From the NCBI GenBank assembly GCA_027574665.1, contig CM050648.1:138074175-138138174 (forward strand): a stretch of DNA of 64,000 bases, written 5' to 3'. The notes beneath the pieces are model-generated. The model saw nothing but the letters and a program-made list of their open reading frames with translations, ran no database searches and was not told where the DNA came from. Position 1 is the stretch's first letter. Each line of letters starts with the position of its first letter. A program made the translations under genes and the position numbers. This DNA is from Rhynochetos jubatus. Taxonomy: Eukaryota > Chordata > Aves > Eurypygiformes > Rhynochetidae. This document shows, piece after piece, positions 25,101-36,931 of this stretch.

Positions 25101-28100
25101 CAAAGGCTTCATAATATCATTAAAACATTCAATTGGATCATAAAATAATTCTGAAATAAATGAAGCACAGTAGCTTAAATTATTCGGTAACTTGCAACTG
25201 TGGAAATGTAGTAAGGGGACTGTGTGTTTGATGGTAATTGGAATATAATAAGCAATCATCAAACAAAAAAAGATGCAGTTTGGAGGATTACATTTCATAA
25301 TAAAGTGTCAGCAATATTGTATGCCTTACAGAATGGAAAAGGAATGATGCCTGTTTTATGAGTTATTATAAGCACAGACCTATCTAGGTAACTAGGTCCT
25401 GCACCACGTTCAGACAAAGTGGCTGGAGGGACCAGCAGAGCATTCACAGGAACCAGGAATTCAGCCCCACCAAAGTGCTGCTGAGACTTTGCAAAAGTGG
25501 CTTGGCTGCCCTGGTGAGGCCAAGGAGAGTGAAAGTCTCAGGATCCTACACAGCCTCTTGGGCAATAGAATGCTACAGCTTTCCTTCTCCAGGAGGTCTG
25601 GAACAGACCTGAGCTTAAGCAAGAGAATTATTCCAGGTACTTGGATGATATTCCTACCATGCTTCAAGTATGGTTTCTGCATATGGACTTTTATAGAGCT
25701 TGGAACCTGTATCTGAACCGAATGCATCTCACCTCTGAGACAGTTTTTATTGACAGGAAAAAAAAGGGTGTTTTCTGTCTTTGAAAGGGGATTAAAGTGG
25801 ACATGGAGCACATTACTGCTCAATGGCACTCTCAGAGTGTTCTGAAGCCAGTAAACTCTCTTTGCTGTTTGCTACACATGTAAAGCAATAGCCTTAATAC
25901 TTTTTGTCCTGGGCAACAGCTGTCTCTCATCGCATTCTTCTTTCCTTGTTCCCTTTTCCTCTCTCTTCTTTCTTTGAGGAAAAGAAGGTCTTTCTCTTCA
26001 CTTGATGCACCAGTGACAAAAATATAAACAAAAGTCTACAAAGCTGTCATACATGGCTTCACCCATTTCTCTTCCCAAACTTAATTTTGTAATCGATTTT
26101 GGTTATGGAGGTGAATTTAGATGTTAGAGTAGGTGCCATTGAAAGCTTTTAAGAGATTTTTGTAAAAATGCTTTTAGGATGGAGACCAGAGGGAGTGCTT
26201 CATCTTCTAGAAAAAAAATTATTTCACTTGTATAAATATTATCCTGTTGGTCTTTGGACACCTTCTGTCTTAGTAAGAGCAGCAAGATGTCTCAAACCAG
26301 TTGCACCAGAGATCATCACTCAGTCTGCCTTCCCGTTACAATTTGTGCCATGTTTTTGTTCACGTTCACTTACACATCTCTGTAGCTCTCAGTAGTTCAT
26401 CAATTGAACCCACAGTGACCTGATCAGCTCTTGCGTCGTGTATGTAGATATTTCTACTGCAAACTGCCTAGCTTTGTAGGTTTTGCTCAGCATTATGGCA
26501 AATGAGTGTTTCTTTTGTGAAAATGAGCTGCCTTCAGCCACGTGTCCTTACATATGTAAGTTAGCAAACAAAACAATGCTTCGGGTGGCATTTTGCAAAA
26601 CCCTCGCCATTGGACTAATCTGACTACCGTCGGAATCAAAGAACGTTTACCACTAGTGTCATACAAACAAAAGTTAGCCAAAATCTTCGACTTTTTAAAA
26701 CAACAGTCCCTGAAATTCAGCTTTTTTGCACAATATCTTTCAAAGTGCATATTCTTACCTTTCTTTAGGGGAGAAAATATTTTTCTCTCTTTCCTTTGAA
26801 GCAATAACATTGTATTTGTAATAAAGTTTGCTGTCATAAGTTAATTGAGGCAATAAGTCTTTGCAATCTTTTTTCTTTGTGCTGGCCTCTAAAGCAGTAC
26901 CATTTTTCTCTTCCCTTAAAAAATAAAAGTAGACCTAGGCTGGATATTGAAATGACAATTCTGTTCTCTGTATGTGCACATTTGTATTTTTCCTCTATAA
27001 TGCTTGCACTGAGGGGAAAAGAAGCGGATAGATTATAAATATGAGAAATAACACTAGCATACTTTTCCCATCATATTCTTGTTACAGGAAAGTAACTCTG
27101 CCCTTTCGATGAGAAGCTTTTTGAAATTCAGAGAGGGAGTTGTTGTAATCAGGTAGATGCTGATGGGGATTATTAAGCAATTTAGGGCAAAGTCCAAGTG
27201 AAGGGGTGGTGCCCTGTGCTCCTGCTGAGCCAAGGTGGGAGCCAAGGCTATACAGTGTATTGAAGGAGGCCCTCAGGACTTTGCAGGTTTGAGTATACAT
27301 GCTGAAGGCGACCATGGTACATTTGTATCTTTCTGACCTTTAACATCCCTCAGCTTCTGGTGTTAATGTCTCCATCACTTTTGGTGCTACTGTCTAAACT
27401 AAACCAGACTCTGATGTTTCAGTTCCCATTGCCCTTGAAGACCAAGCATAAATTTAAATGGTTGCATGTAAAATATTAAGGGTAAGGTGCAAACCTCAAG
27501 AAAATGATGTTAAGAAACACATTGTACAAGTTTGGGCTATATCCTCTGTGATCTTCAAGTGGCTAGCAGTATTTAGGAGTTGACTCAGGATTGCAGCAGA
27601 ACAAATAGAATTGGGAATCTTTTCAATGCAAGTGACTACAGTTAAAAATCTGATGCCCTAACCAGATGAACATCTTTGACAAATTGTATTCACTTCTTTA
27701 ATTCATTAGCTAATAAATCTCAATGATAAATGCTTCCTCCAAAGAACAGAACAATGGGATGGCTATCTATGTTTATCCACATGCTGTAAACATACAAAAC
27801 TCTTGCATATTGGAAAAGCCAGTAGTATCTAAATTGATGGTTGCCTATTCAAGTCATCTCATTTGTTACAGTAGATGTGATGCAGGCAAATAAAAGAACC
27901 ACCAAAGGAGGCTGCTAGGTGGAGAATAGGAGGATAATGAGGTCAGATAAAATGTCTGGATCTCATTAATCCCAAAGAGCTAAGAGAGCTTCTCGTGGCA
28001 GTTCAGCAAAGATGGTGAAGCGTGATGAACAATGAATCCATACTGACACTAGTGTTTCCTGGTAACCTGAACCTACAGAAATCTCCATCTCGTCTTTGTA

Positions 28101-28509
28101 AATTGCTGAGCAAAGCACAAGGGCACTTGGTAGTACACCTGCAGGCAAAGGCTCTATTTATTGCACAAACAAGGGCTGGAATCAGTGAGATGTTGGTTCT
28201 CCAAGTTCCTGTACTACTTTATACTCCACCAATGTGAAACAACACAAAGACTCAAATTGCGTAGAGATGCTTCTCTTAAACTGCAGGGCCAAAACAAACA
28301 GTGAAATCTTAATAATAACATTTATATTAGGGTGGGATGGTTACAAGCAAAAATAGCTGCAGGAAACTCCCTTTCCTCCCAGTGCCAGTAACTTCTCCTT
28401 TCCTGTAATCATTACCACTTTTGAGGATTCCTTCTCTTGACTGTCCTATCCCTATCTTACAAAGATCCTCAGCTCTCTTTTAGAAATTACTTGCCTAGTA
28501 TCTCACCTT
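22185..28509. other. Non-coding, nothing firmly recognised
   Basis: A slightly GC-richer block at about 22860-23100 looks as if it could be a very old repeat, but I cannot name it. A pyrimidine-rich stretch lies at 25937-25976. No coding region or RNA gene was recognised. Confidence 0.5.
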
Positions 28510-29390
28510 AGTCTCCATTCTTGTAAACTTAACCCCTTTCTCTTTGTCCAGTCTCTTGTCAATATGGAAAACAACTGATTTCTATTCCTTTAAGAATACC
28601 CTTTTATATTATGATAAGCTGTTACACACTTCCTGTTTCCATTATCTCCCTATAGGCCTCATATTTCTCTTTTCTGGACTAAAAAACCCAAGGTCTGATT
28701 ATTTTCCTGTAGGGATGTTACCTTTTTATCTGCTTGTCATTTTTGTCATTGGTCTGTGGTGTTGTTTACATGGAATACTCAGACAGGGCTGGTGAGATAC
28801 CACCAGTGCTGAGTAAAAATGGACATCTACTATTCTTCCAGGATCTCCACTTTGCTTCTAATTTTCAATTTTGTGATCCACTAAAACCTTCAGATTCTTT
28901 ACTGCTATACCATGCACTAGTCAGTCGTTCTCCATTTTCTAATTTTCCTTCCTAAATACAGCATCTATATTGAATTTAATCTTATTGATTTCAGGTCATT
29001 TATCTAATTTATTGTGATCATTTTGGAGTCTAATCCTGTTTTCAAAAATTCTCATGAGATTTCCAGTAAGATGTCATCCACAAATTTTATATGTGTACTC
29101 TCCATTCCTTCATCCAAGTAATTTATAAAAATATTGAATAACAATGGGCAGAGGACAGGCTCCTATGGGGCTCGCAAGGTGTGACCTTCCTGTTTGGCAG
29201 CAGACTATTGATGTCTTCTCTTTGCATAAGATTTTTCAAGCATTTGTGTATCAGCTTTGTAGTGATTTTGTCTAGATCATAATCCCTCATATGTCTGTTA
29301 CATTGTCCCTCCCCAAAAGCCCACTGTGCAGTATCTACTTTACTGTGACAATTCTTTTGTTAATCACTTGGTCTATTGAGACTGCCCTCT
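28510..29390 (-). mobile_element. Ancient CR1-clade LINE, ORF2 region, antisense
   Basis: A strongly diverged, roughly 0.9-kb copy that keeps the order of motifs of CR1-clade LINEs known from turtles, crocodilians and old bird repeats. On the plus strand I can follow a 'ttctcttttctggac' block near 28669, 'gatccactaaaacc' near 28874, 'tattgaatttaatcttattg' near 28970, 'ttgtgatcattttgga' near 29012, 'gatgtcatccacaaatttta' near 29069 (antisense of the reverse transcriptase FADDTKL-type motif), and 'aaaaatattgaataacaatgg' style sequence near 29126. Small internal deletions are likely, for example around 28780-28870. No frame is open, so it is long dead. It is by far the longest repeat in the window. 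The assignment rests on remembered family sequence, and both end points are approximate. Confidence 0.8.
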
Positions 29391-30480
29391 GTTGTCAATG
29401 CCTCTTTCTAAGCAGATAAATACACCTTTTCTTTATTAACACTGTTTTGCACTATGGTGTTTTCAGACTTGATCACTTTTGCTTTTTGTATTGCTTCTCC
29501 TTTAGTACCAGCAGATGGGGAAGATCCCAGCTTTCTGCTATGCTGCTGCTTGTTAAATAGGAGATCTACAAGTTCTTTTTGCTTTTCTTTCCAATGATAA
29601 TATCCCCTTGGGTTCCTCCCTTCTCTTCCCAATGCCAGACATTCACCTCTCATAAAGTGGTGTAGTTCTCAGGTTTAATTAACAAATAAGCAGAACCCTA
29701 AAGATTTTTCGCTGGTGATACGCCACTGTATGGCAGAACTGAAAAAAAACCCAAACAACTCTACATATCTGTTAAAATAAAGAAAATGGTGCCACAGATT
29801 TTCTCAATCTCCATTTTTACCATGACCTCCTGTACATGTTCAGTCATCCACTGGTCTCATCCAAAGGAGTTTGTTTGGAACATGACAATTTTCTACAGCA
29901 GATTTCTTGAAATGACATCATGAATGCTGTGCAAGTTTGCTTTCAACTCACAGCCTCAGGGGAATTCCCAACAACCCTCCAGGAAAGCAAGAGATACTAT
30001 TCTCTGTCAAATGGCCACACCAAAGCCTGGAGCTCCCATCGAAAACCACTTCGAAGCTGGAGTGAGTTTGTGGCTTTCCATTTGCATTCCTTTCACTTTA
30101 GGTTTTATTGGAACTACTTCCCAATGGATGTTTCACAGATTTTGCCCAGGTGCCATCAGCCAGGCATGGCTGCTGAGTGTCCTGCAGAGCAGAGCAGAAA
30201 TGGGCAAGACCCCACCACTCAAGAGGGGATTGATTGCTGAGAGGGAGGCTGCAGAGCCACAGGAAACATGAGAACTGCACTGAGTTGTAGCAGCTGGAGG
30301 TCCATCCTTGAATCCTAAATGGACTCTTCAGCATTCACCCGAGGTCTGGCTCACATTCAGTTGCAGCAATGAGCGACATATGTGCATGACACAAGGGTTC
30401 GTATTGCCGTGGAGCTACTGCTCCATCCCCAGCCACAGGTCACGAGAGAGAAGCTGTGCGGTCCCCGCGTGTTCACCGTG
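29391..30480. other. Non-coding flank between ancient CR1 and promoter-like block
   Basis: Overlapping open frames of about 105-115 codons at 29920-30271 occupy two plus-strand frames, again the mark of sparse stops, not of a gene. No repeat was recognised. Composition becomes less AT-rich from about 30100. Confidence 0.5.
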
Positions 30481-30652
30481 TTCCTGACTCATTGCTGTCA
30501 TCAGTGATTTGCAGCATTGGACAGAGGTGCTACACGCTAAAACAGATTCCTCGACACATTCAGGCTCACAAAACACATACACTTGTAAAATGCAAACACA
30601 GTGAGTGTGTGCGCTTCTGTTTCTGTGTGCTTTGAGAAAGGCTGGGAACGCT

Positions 30653-30730
30653 AATTGGTTCTGGTCTGAATCAGCTTCCTGGTTCAGGGCACACTTATAA
30701 AAGGGATTTCAGCTACACATTCAGTGCCAA
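30653..30730 (+). promoter_or_regulatory. Promoter-like CCAAT plus TATA arrangement
   Basis: An inverted CCAAT box, ATTGG (30654-30658), lies about 40 bases upstream of a good TATA box, TATAAAAGG (30696-30704). The predicted initiation point is then near 30725-30732, in 'acattcagtgccaaatg'. Upstream at about 30487 is TGACTCA, an AP-1 site. The 30360-30560 flank is less AT-rich than average and has several CpG pairs. No open frame or recognisable first exon follows, so any product would be non-coding or spliced far away. It could also be a fortuitous match. Confidence 0.3.
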
Positions 30731-31280
30731 ATGTAGCAGATGGTGGTAGGATAGTAAATTACGTTAAGGAATACTTGTACAGTTTCTTTACCACTTTTGT
30801 AGTTGAAAAACAAACAATTGAGTCGCTCAGGGTAATGGCAGATGCAGTTCTGTGTATGTCTAGCACCCTAATAGTTTTATGGAATTATCTCAGAGAATAA
30901 AGAAGCAGGTTTAATAACCATGGAAATGATCTGAATAATCCTGGAGCGATCATCATTTCTAGTTTAGAAGTTTATGTTCCTCTCTTGTTAAGATTTGTGT
31001 TTCCACTTCCAAGTATTTATATAATCATATTCTGCAATTTTTTTCCCCCAGAATTTTTTCTCTTATTTAGTAAAACATTTCTGCAAACAAATTTCTAGAG
31101 AACTGTAAGCAATAAGTGGCACCCCTAGGCATAAGTACCACCCGGTTGTCATGATGTATTGAATCACTTCCTATTTAAAGTAGTGTTTAAACAGTTTTTT
31201 ACATAGTTTGTTTCCAGCACTGTCTGCTTTGTTTACCAGTTTCCACACCTTCTTTCAAACACTTTTCAACTATCTGGTAT

Positions 31281-31460
31281 TACAGGATTATACAATAATC
31301 CAGGTTGGAAAGGACTCTAGTCCCACCTCCTGCTTAAAGCAGGGTCAGCTCTGAGACCAGACCAGGTTGCTAAGGGCTTTGTCCAAATGGGTCTTGAAAG
31401 CACCCATGGACTGAGATGGCCCAGTCCCTGTAAGCAATATGCTCCGCTGCTTCACTGTTG
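31281..31460 (-). mobile_element. CR1 LINE, short 3' end
   Basis: Read on the plus strand this starts with 'ataatccaggttggaaagg', then 'cccacctcctgcttaaagc', 'agaccaggttgctaagggc' and 'tgctccgctgcttcactg'. This is the antisense of the 3' end of a CR1 subfamily that carries 'ataatccaggttgg' next to its terminal repeat. The 3' terminal repeat itself is degraded but traceable at 31281-31297. The copy is 5'-truncated after about 180 bases, near 31460, where the sequence returns to AT-rich text. Divergence is moderate, older than the right-edge copy and far younger than those at 21860 and 28510. The subfamily name is not certain. Confidence 0.9.
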
Positions 31461-33077
31461 CAATTTTAATTATTATGTCAAGTGGAAACGTGTGGTTTGA
31501 ATTCAACTTTATATTCAACATGATTCTATACTCTGCTTAGTATACTGCAACTGAAAATGACACAATAGAGTCCATCTTCAATTTGACAAGAGATTCAAGA
31601 AAAAGGATATTTATCTACTTGTGTAGCAGAAACTGGATGTTTATTCAGTAATTTTTGTTGTGCATAATAAAGTAGATGAGTGAACAGTTGTGCATATACA
31701 TGAATATTCCTCAAGTCGTTCTTTATTTGTGCTAGAGAAAGAGACTCAGAAGAATGCCCACAGAATTATTTTCTGTTCTGGCAGGGCAAGATCTAAATTA
31801 GAGTTTCCATTTTTGAGGGTCCAAATATGTCATTCTGTTAGCATTTTGAAAGTTCTAGAGGAAACTTGAAGAAAGTAACTGGCCAAAGAGGAAAAGCTTT
31901 GAATATGAAAATGATAGCTATCAATCAACATCATGATAAGAAAAGAACAGCTTAGTACAATGAAGTGAATGAGGTAACCATGTAAATAAAAAGGTAAAAT
32001 TGTAAACCCCCACAATATTCATATCATCTTGTGGTGAAACAAGGTTAAATTATCTCTTGTTTTGTTTTGCTTTGATCTTATTAACAGAAAGGTAGGCAAA
32101 GTGAGTGAACATTTCAGTTCTACCTTCTATTGTGATGTTATTAGTCATGTTAAATTTGGGTTTAAATAAGCAAAATGGTATATGGCAAAAGCACCATGTC
32201 TTCGTTTGCATTCCCTAGGATTTTGAGTGTAAGGGATAGGTATCTACCTTGTGACCTGTGAGTATATTATTCAGTTGCAGGCAGAGGGGCTGGTCTTTCC
32301 TGCAACCATAAATCACGGTTGTCTGATGGAACAATCATGTGTATGATCTAGGTGTGCACTGTCAGTGTCCTTGATATAAATGGATCAGCTCAGAGCTGAT
32401 AGTAATTTATTCCAAGTGTTTCCAGGTTTTCAGTGAATGCTTGCATGAAAGCTCCGTGTTCAGGATCAGATAATCTGTACTGTGAAGTCTTGTCCTGCTT
32501 CAGGCCATTGTCTTCAGAAAAAGGAAGGAAGCAGGTTTTTTAAAAGTAGATTTTAACATGTTAAGAAACTTCCCATGGATTTCAATTGGGGTGCCATAGG
32601 TATATGGTGAGAACATGGTCGTCAAACAAGGCTTCAGAGGAAGGTCACTACACTGGTATGTAGGAAACTCTTACAGCAACCTCAGAATGATCCTTCCTCA
32701 GGCTGGTGAATGATTTAGAATAGCAACAGTGATAGTCTTCTAAAGAATGAGGGATGAGGGAGAGATTTCCCTCTTGGGCTCTGGTGATGACAGCTGGAGT
32801 TGCCACCTAACTGAAAAAGGACTACTGGGGAAATGAGGAAACATCAAGCTAGGGGACGTGTTGCAAAATACTGGGAACAGTTTTGTTACAGAACAACGCA
32901 ACATGGTGTTACCTCCTGAGGCCAACACAGCCTGTAAGCATAACTAGCTGAACAAGAATCTATGAGAACAAGGTATGAAATAAGACGGTGTCGTCTTCTT
33001 CATTTTAAGATTTCTTGTGGTTAAGGGAAACTAAAACATGTCTGAAGTTTCTGGTGACAACCACCTCCTGCCCTCAG

Positions 33078-33099
33078 GAAAAAAAAAAAAAATAAAGAA
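33078..33099. repeat. A-run with AATAAAG
   Basis: A long A run interrupted once by T to give AATAAAG, a polyadenylation-signal-like hexamer inside low-complexity sequence. Probably not functional. Confidence 0.7.
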
Positions 33100-33267
33100 A
33101 CCCTCCAAAGCACAGAAAAAGTGCTTTAAAGCAAGCTTAGGAAGCAAAGAAAGGATATTTCTCCAAGAGACTTCCAGCTCTCTTCATACTCAGCCTCGAG
33201 TGTGAGTCCTGTCTGGAGGTGAAATGGCTGGTCATCAGCAGGGATGGGGATGTCCAACACCCACTGC

Positions 33268-33299
33268 ATCCTTCCTTCCTCTGGCTCCTGCAGGTAAAC
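33268..33299 (+). promoter_or_regulatory. Second recursive-splice-like site
   Basis: The pyrimidine-rich stretch from 33268 ends in CTCCTGCAG (33285-33293) and is followed at once by GTAAAC (33294-33299). No other AG occurs in the roughly 40 bases upstream, as expected for a functional acceptor. As with the site at 22164, the donor half is imperfect, lacking G at +5. The two lie 11 kb apart on the same strand, which is compatible with, but does not prove, a long plus-strand intron. Confidence 0.25.
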
Positions 33300-34296
33300 T
33301 GAAGGAACAAACAATTCCTAATGAAAATGGTTAATGTGTTCCTGCCTTGCCTAGAGCTACCACAAACCAGCTCAAAATTTCACCATTTGTTTTATAACTG
33401 GACTGGTGAAATTTTTAGTTTCAGAGCTGAATGCCCTGAGCGTGGTCTGGTTTGGAAAAGTGGAAACAGCTGGATGGAGAGTGGAAGTAGTCTCACTTCA
33501 GCTGTGGAGATGCTTTCATGCTGTTGCACTGGTGTTTTGATATCACATCCACTGTTTTTTTATTTTTTAATCTTTTGGGGCAGGTGGTCCCCTGGGATAA
33601 GCTTGCTCTGGTGCTACCAGAAAACAAAATGCTTCTGCTGAGCAGAAAACCAAAATGCTTTCCTTTTAAGGAAAACGTTTTTTTGTTTTTATTTTCTCTG
33701 AGAGAACATGCCTTTTACTCATACTGGTTTACAGGCATAGCACCAAAAAGGGTGAAACAAAGGTGACAAGATGTTGAGGGAGTTGGTCTCAGGTAATAGA
33801 GAAGCCTTAGGGGCTCTGTAAGTGATGCCAGACTCAGCTGGATTCCAGGGATTATGCTGCCAGCCAAAATCTGGTGCTTTGGCATCCCCTCACTCCCTCT
33901 TCCTGGAGGGGGCCAGGTGTGGGGAGAGTGGGTCTGGTTTAATCTTTGCTTGGCAAACCAAACAAGGGCCACCTGAGTTGCTGATGCAATAGAAATTAGC
34001 AGGTGGCTCTTGCTTGGTTTGTCAAAGCAAAGGACACAAGGCAATGGCAGACACTAGTCTTTTCAAGAACCATCCTCTTAAATATAGAGCTACTTTTATA
34101 ACTTGTTTTAGATTTTTGTCTATGATAAGATACTTCTTTCCCTTAAAGGGATGTTAATAATTTATCTTTGACCAGGAAGACTCTTACTTATTGACACGAA
34201 TAATGAGCATTCCTAGGTGTATTTAATTATTTTTATTCCTTTTCCTTCTTAAGATACCCACCCACCCCAAAACCAGAGCAGAGCTCTCCCATTCAA

Positions 34297-34317
34297 TTTT
34301 TTTTTTTTTTTTTTTAG
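34297..34317 (+). repeat. T19 run followed by AG
   Basis: Nineteen consecutive T (34297-34315) and then AG/GAC. It could be the poly(A) tail of an antisense insertion, but no retrocopy body is recognised to its left. It also resembles a splice acceptor, without a paired donor of quality. Confidence 0.85.
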
Positions 34318-34772
34318 GACTGTGCATTAATGCTCTTAGCAAGTAACAAATTGAAAGTACCTAACAATTGTTTTTAATGTGGTTTGGAGGTTTTTTAGAT
34401 TTTCAGATTTCCTGTACTGACCAGTGCTTGTAACAAATAAAGCTCATAGCCAGTGCTCTGTTTGCCAATTTTGACCTTACAGTAAGTCTGGGAATATTAA
34501 GACACCACTTTGTGGTAAATCAGTCATTTAGCTGCTCAGGAAAAGGTAGGGTGCTGCTTGCTGAACTGTTCCTGCATTTAAGGCACCTAGTGGAAAATCG
34601 CGAAAATGCATCAAGATTTCACTGCAAATGAGTAACTTAAAACTTCCATTTACTAAACGTACAGGGAAAGAAATGCCTGGAAAGATATCTCACAGGCTGT
34701 TAATGAGGCACAGGAAAGATGCAGTTGAGTTCAGAACTGGATCAGTGCTCAGTCCTGATTGAGTTTCCTTTC

Positions 34773-34812
34773 AAAAAAAAAAAAAAATTCCCAAACACAC
34801 AAAAAACCCCAT
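34773..34812. repeat. A15 run with A/C-rich tail
   Basis: Fifteen A (34773-34787), then an A/C-rich stretch with CAAACACACAAAAAACCCC. This is a low-complexity tract. Confidence 0.85.
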
Positions 34813-36911
34813 GCAGCACAATTCCGTTCCTTCAGATGAGGAGGTAACTATGGTGACTGGGGAGTAAGATCACATGTTATCATTTTACAGCACAGTAGCA
34901 TATATATCCTCCAAGACTATTTGTAGTGGGGATAAGGGGGTGTCGAGAGACCTTTCGCTCCAAATGCAGTGCAGACCACCAATGGTCAAAGCCTTTGAGG
35001 ACAGCCCTGTAGCAGTGCTGGCAGCCTGTCTGAGAGCTCAAGTCCTGCTCAGCCAAAGACCCAGTCATCTGTCCTTTGACTTGGCATCCCCTTTCCTACA
35101 GTGATGCTGCCAGATTTGGAGGAATCTTTAGATTTTGTGTTTGCTTGTATTTGCTCAAGGGTGAGGCTTGCTCCCTCACCATGCCACGAGTTAACACTTT
35201 GTCTGGTTCTCCTAATACATATTTTATGGCCTGGCTACTGTGTTTTAATTGTCTGAGCAGCAACTCAAGCACTCGAGCAGGTGGCCTGCTAGCTTTATAA
35301 ATACAATTATGATGACTAAAAGCCACATTGCACTTGGCACTGTTCTTCAGAGTTTCCCCAGAGGTCTGGGATTGGCTTGCCATGGCGACAGATCCAAACT
35401 TTGCAATCTCCCTATCCACCTTCCACACGTCTGGCAGTCAGAATTCACTTCTTAGTCTCTACAGATCTGTATTCTTACACGGGGACAGAACTGATAGGAG
35501 AATTTAAATGAAAACCAGCAAAATGTACCCAAACTAAGCCCAAATTTTGTTCCAACTTGGACTGACAAGAACCTCATAATCAGAACATGGAAGTGAACTG
35601 GAAACAAATAAAAAACTAAGCTCAGGATGGAAAATTCTGTGCTAAATACCATCTTTGGTCGATCCAGTGTGCATTATGCTGGGAGTCACTCAAGCTACTA
35701 CTGTCATTCAAAAAATAAAATATACTGTGACTGGAACTATTTTTTCAATGACAACACAGAGGTTTCAGTGGACCCCAGTGATGCCTTTAATCCTTCTTTC
35801 AATATATTGTGGTTGTTGCTTTAGAGCTTGATATCCACCAGGTTACTCAATTCGACTATTCAGCAAAACCCCTAGACAACATATTTAAAATTAAACACAT
35901 TTACATCCTACTGAGGTAACATACTTCATGATTATTTCAATGTTTGCATTCTTTATGTAGATCTGTTTCTTTTTCATATCATGATACATAGATGAGACCT
36001 TCAGTATGGATTGAGTTAGAATTCCGTAAGGGGCCAGCTGCAAACTTGATATTTCCTTCATTCCCAAGTGCATAAGTTTCTATTCTTTTAGAAAAAAGAT
36101 TCTATAGACCAAGACTATTTTTGCAAAACAAAATAGCAAATACTTTAAAATTTAAATTAATTTTATTATGAAACCTCCAAATGTTCTAAAATATGTCTAA
36201 ATGGAAAAGTTAAAATTAATCCAAATATATTTTTATTATCTTCCCAGAATGAAATTACCAGTATTTTTACAGGAAAACTCCATTTGTGTGTCATGACACT
36301 TTCTGTCAAATATCAATGATGACCATCTCTAGACACTGTCATGTGGGAGGCTGTTTTGATATCTTGCCTGTAAGCATAGAGAATCAGATTCAGATCTTGC
36401 AAAATTTGGCATTGTACTGATGCCAATAAAGGTATGAGGGTTTACACAGCCCAAGAACTCAAATATTCCTTCAGTTTCTTTGGACAACCGTAGTGATAAC
36501 TGAACAACCCTCACCCCAAACCCATGGCTATCATAACATTTTATGTCATAGTAGACTGAAATATTCCATACTCTGCCCAGATGTGTTTAACCAGAACTCC
36601 ACAGGAAGTGTTCTGCAAGGCAGATGTCCTAAAAGCTGAAGATTTAAAACAAATGGGTCTAGGAAGAAAAAAAAAAAACCAACACACAAAAAGGCCTCCT
36701 CCAAGCCCTCAAAAGGACAAAAACAACCAAGCCCCTGAGAAATCCCAGTGGATTATACCAGGATGGAACAGGCACAAGACATCAATGTTTATAAGATACA
36801 TACATCATGCCCCAGACAGAGTCTGAGCGCATCGTTTGCATCAGAATGCAAACTGCATTTTCCCTCCTCCTGGCCTGGTGCACACTGTTGCGGGGATATG
36901 GCTGAGTTATT

Positions 36912-36931
36912 GGCCACATGCTGATGTGGCC
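36912..36931. repeat. 8-bp stem, 4-base loop hairpin
   Basis: GGCCACAT (36912-36919), loop GCTG, then ATGTGGCC (36924-36931), extended by a TG wobble and a TA pair. It is too short for a microRNA precursor and is close to what chance would give in this length. It is noted because the flanks are less AT-rich. Confidence 0.5.

Noticed and set aside
32384-32400. 8+1+8 palindrome ATCAGCTC-A-GAGCTGAT
   Set aside because: Perfect, but of a length expected about once by chance in 64 kb.
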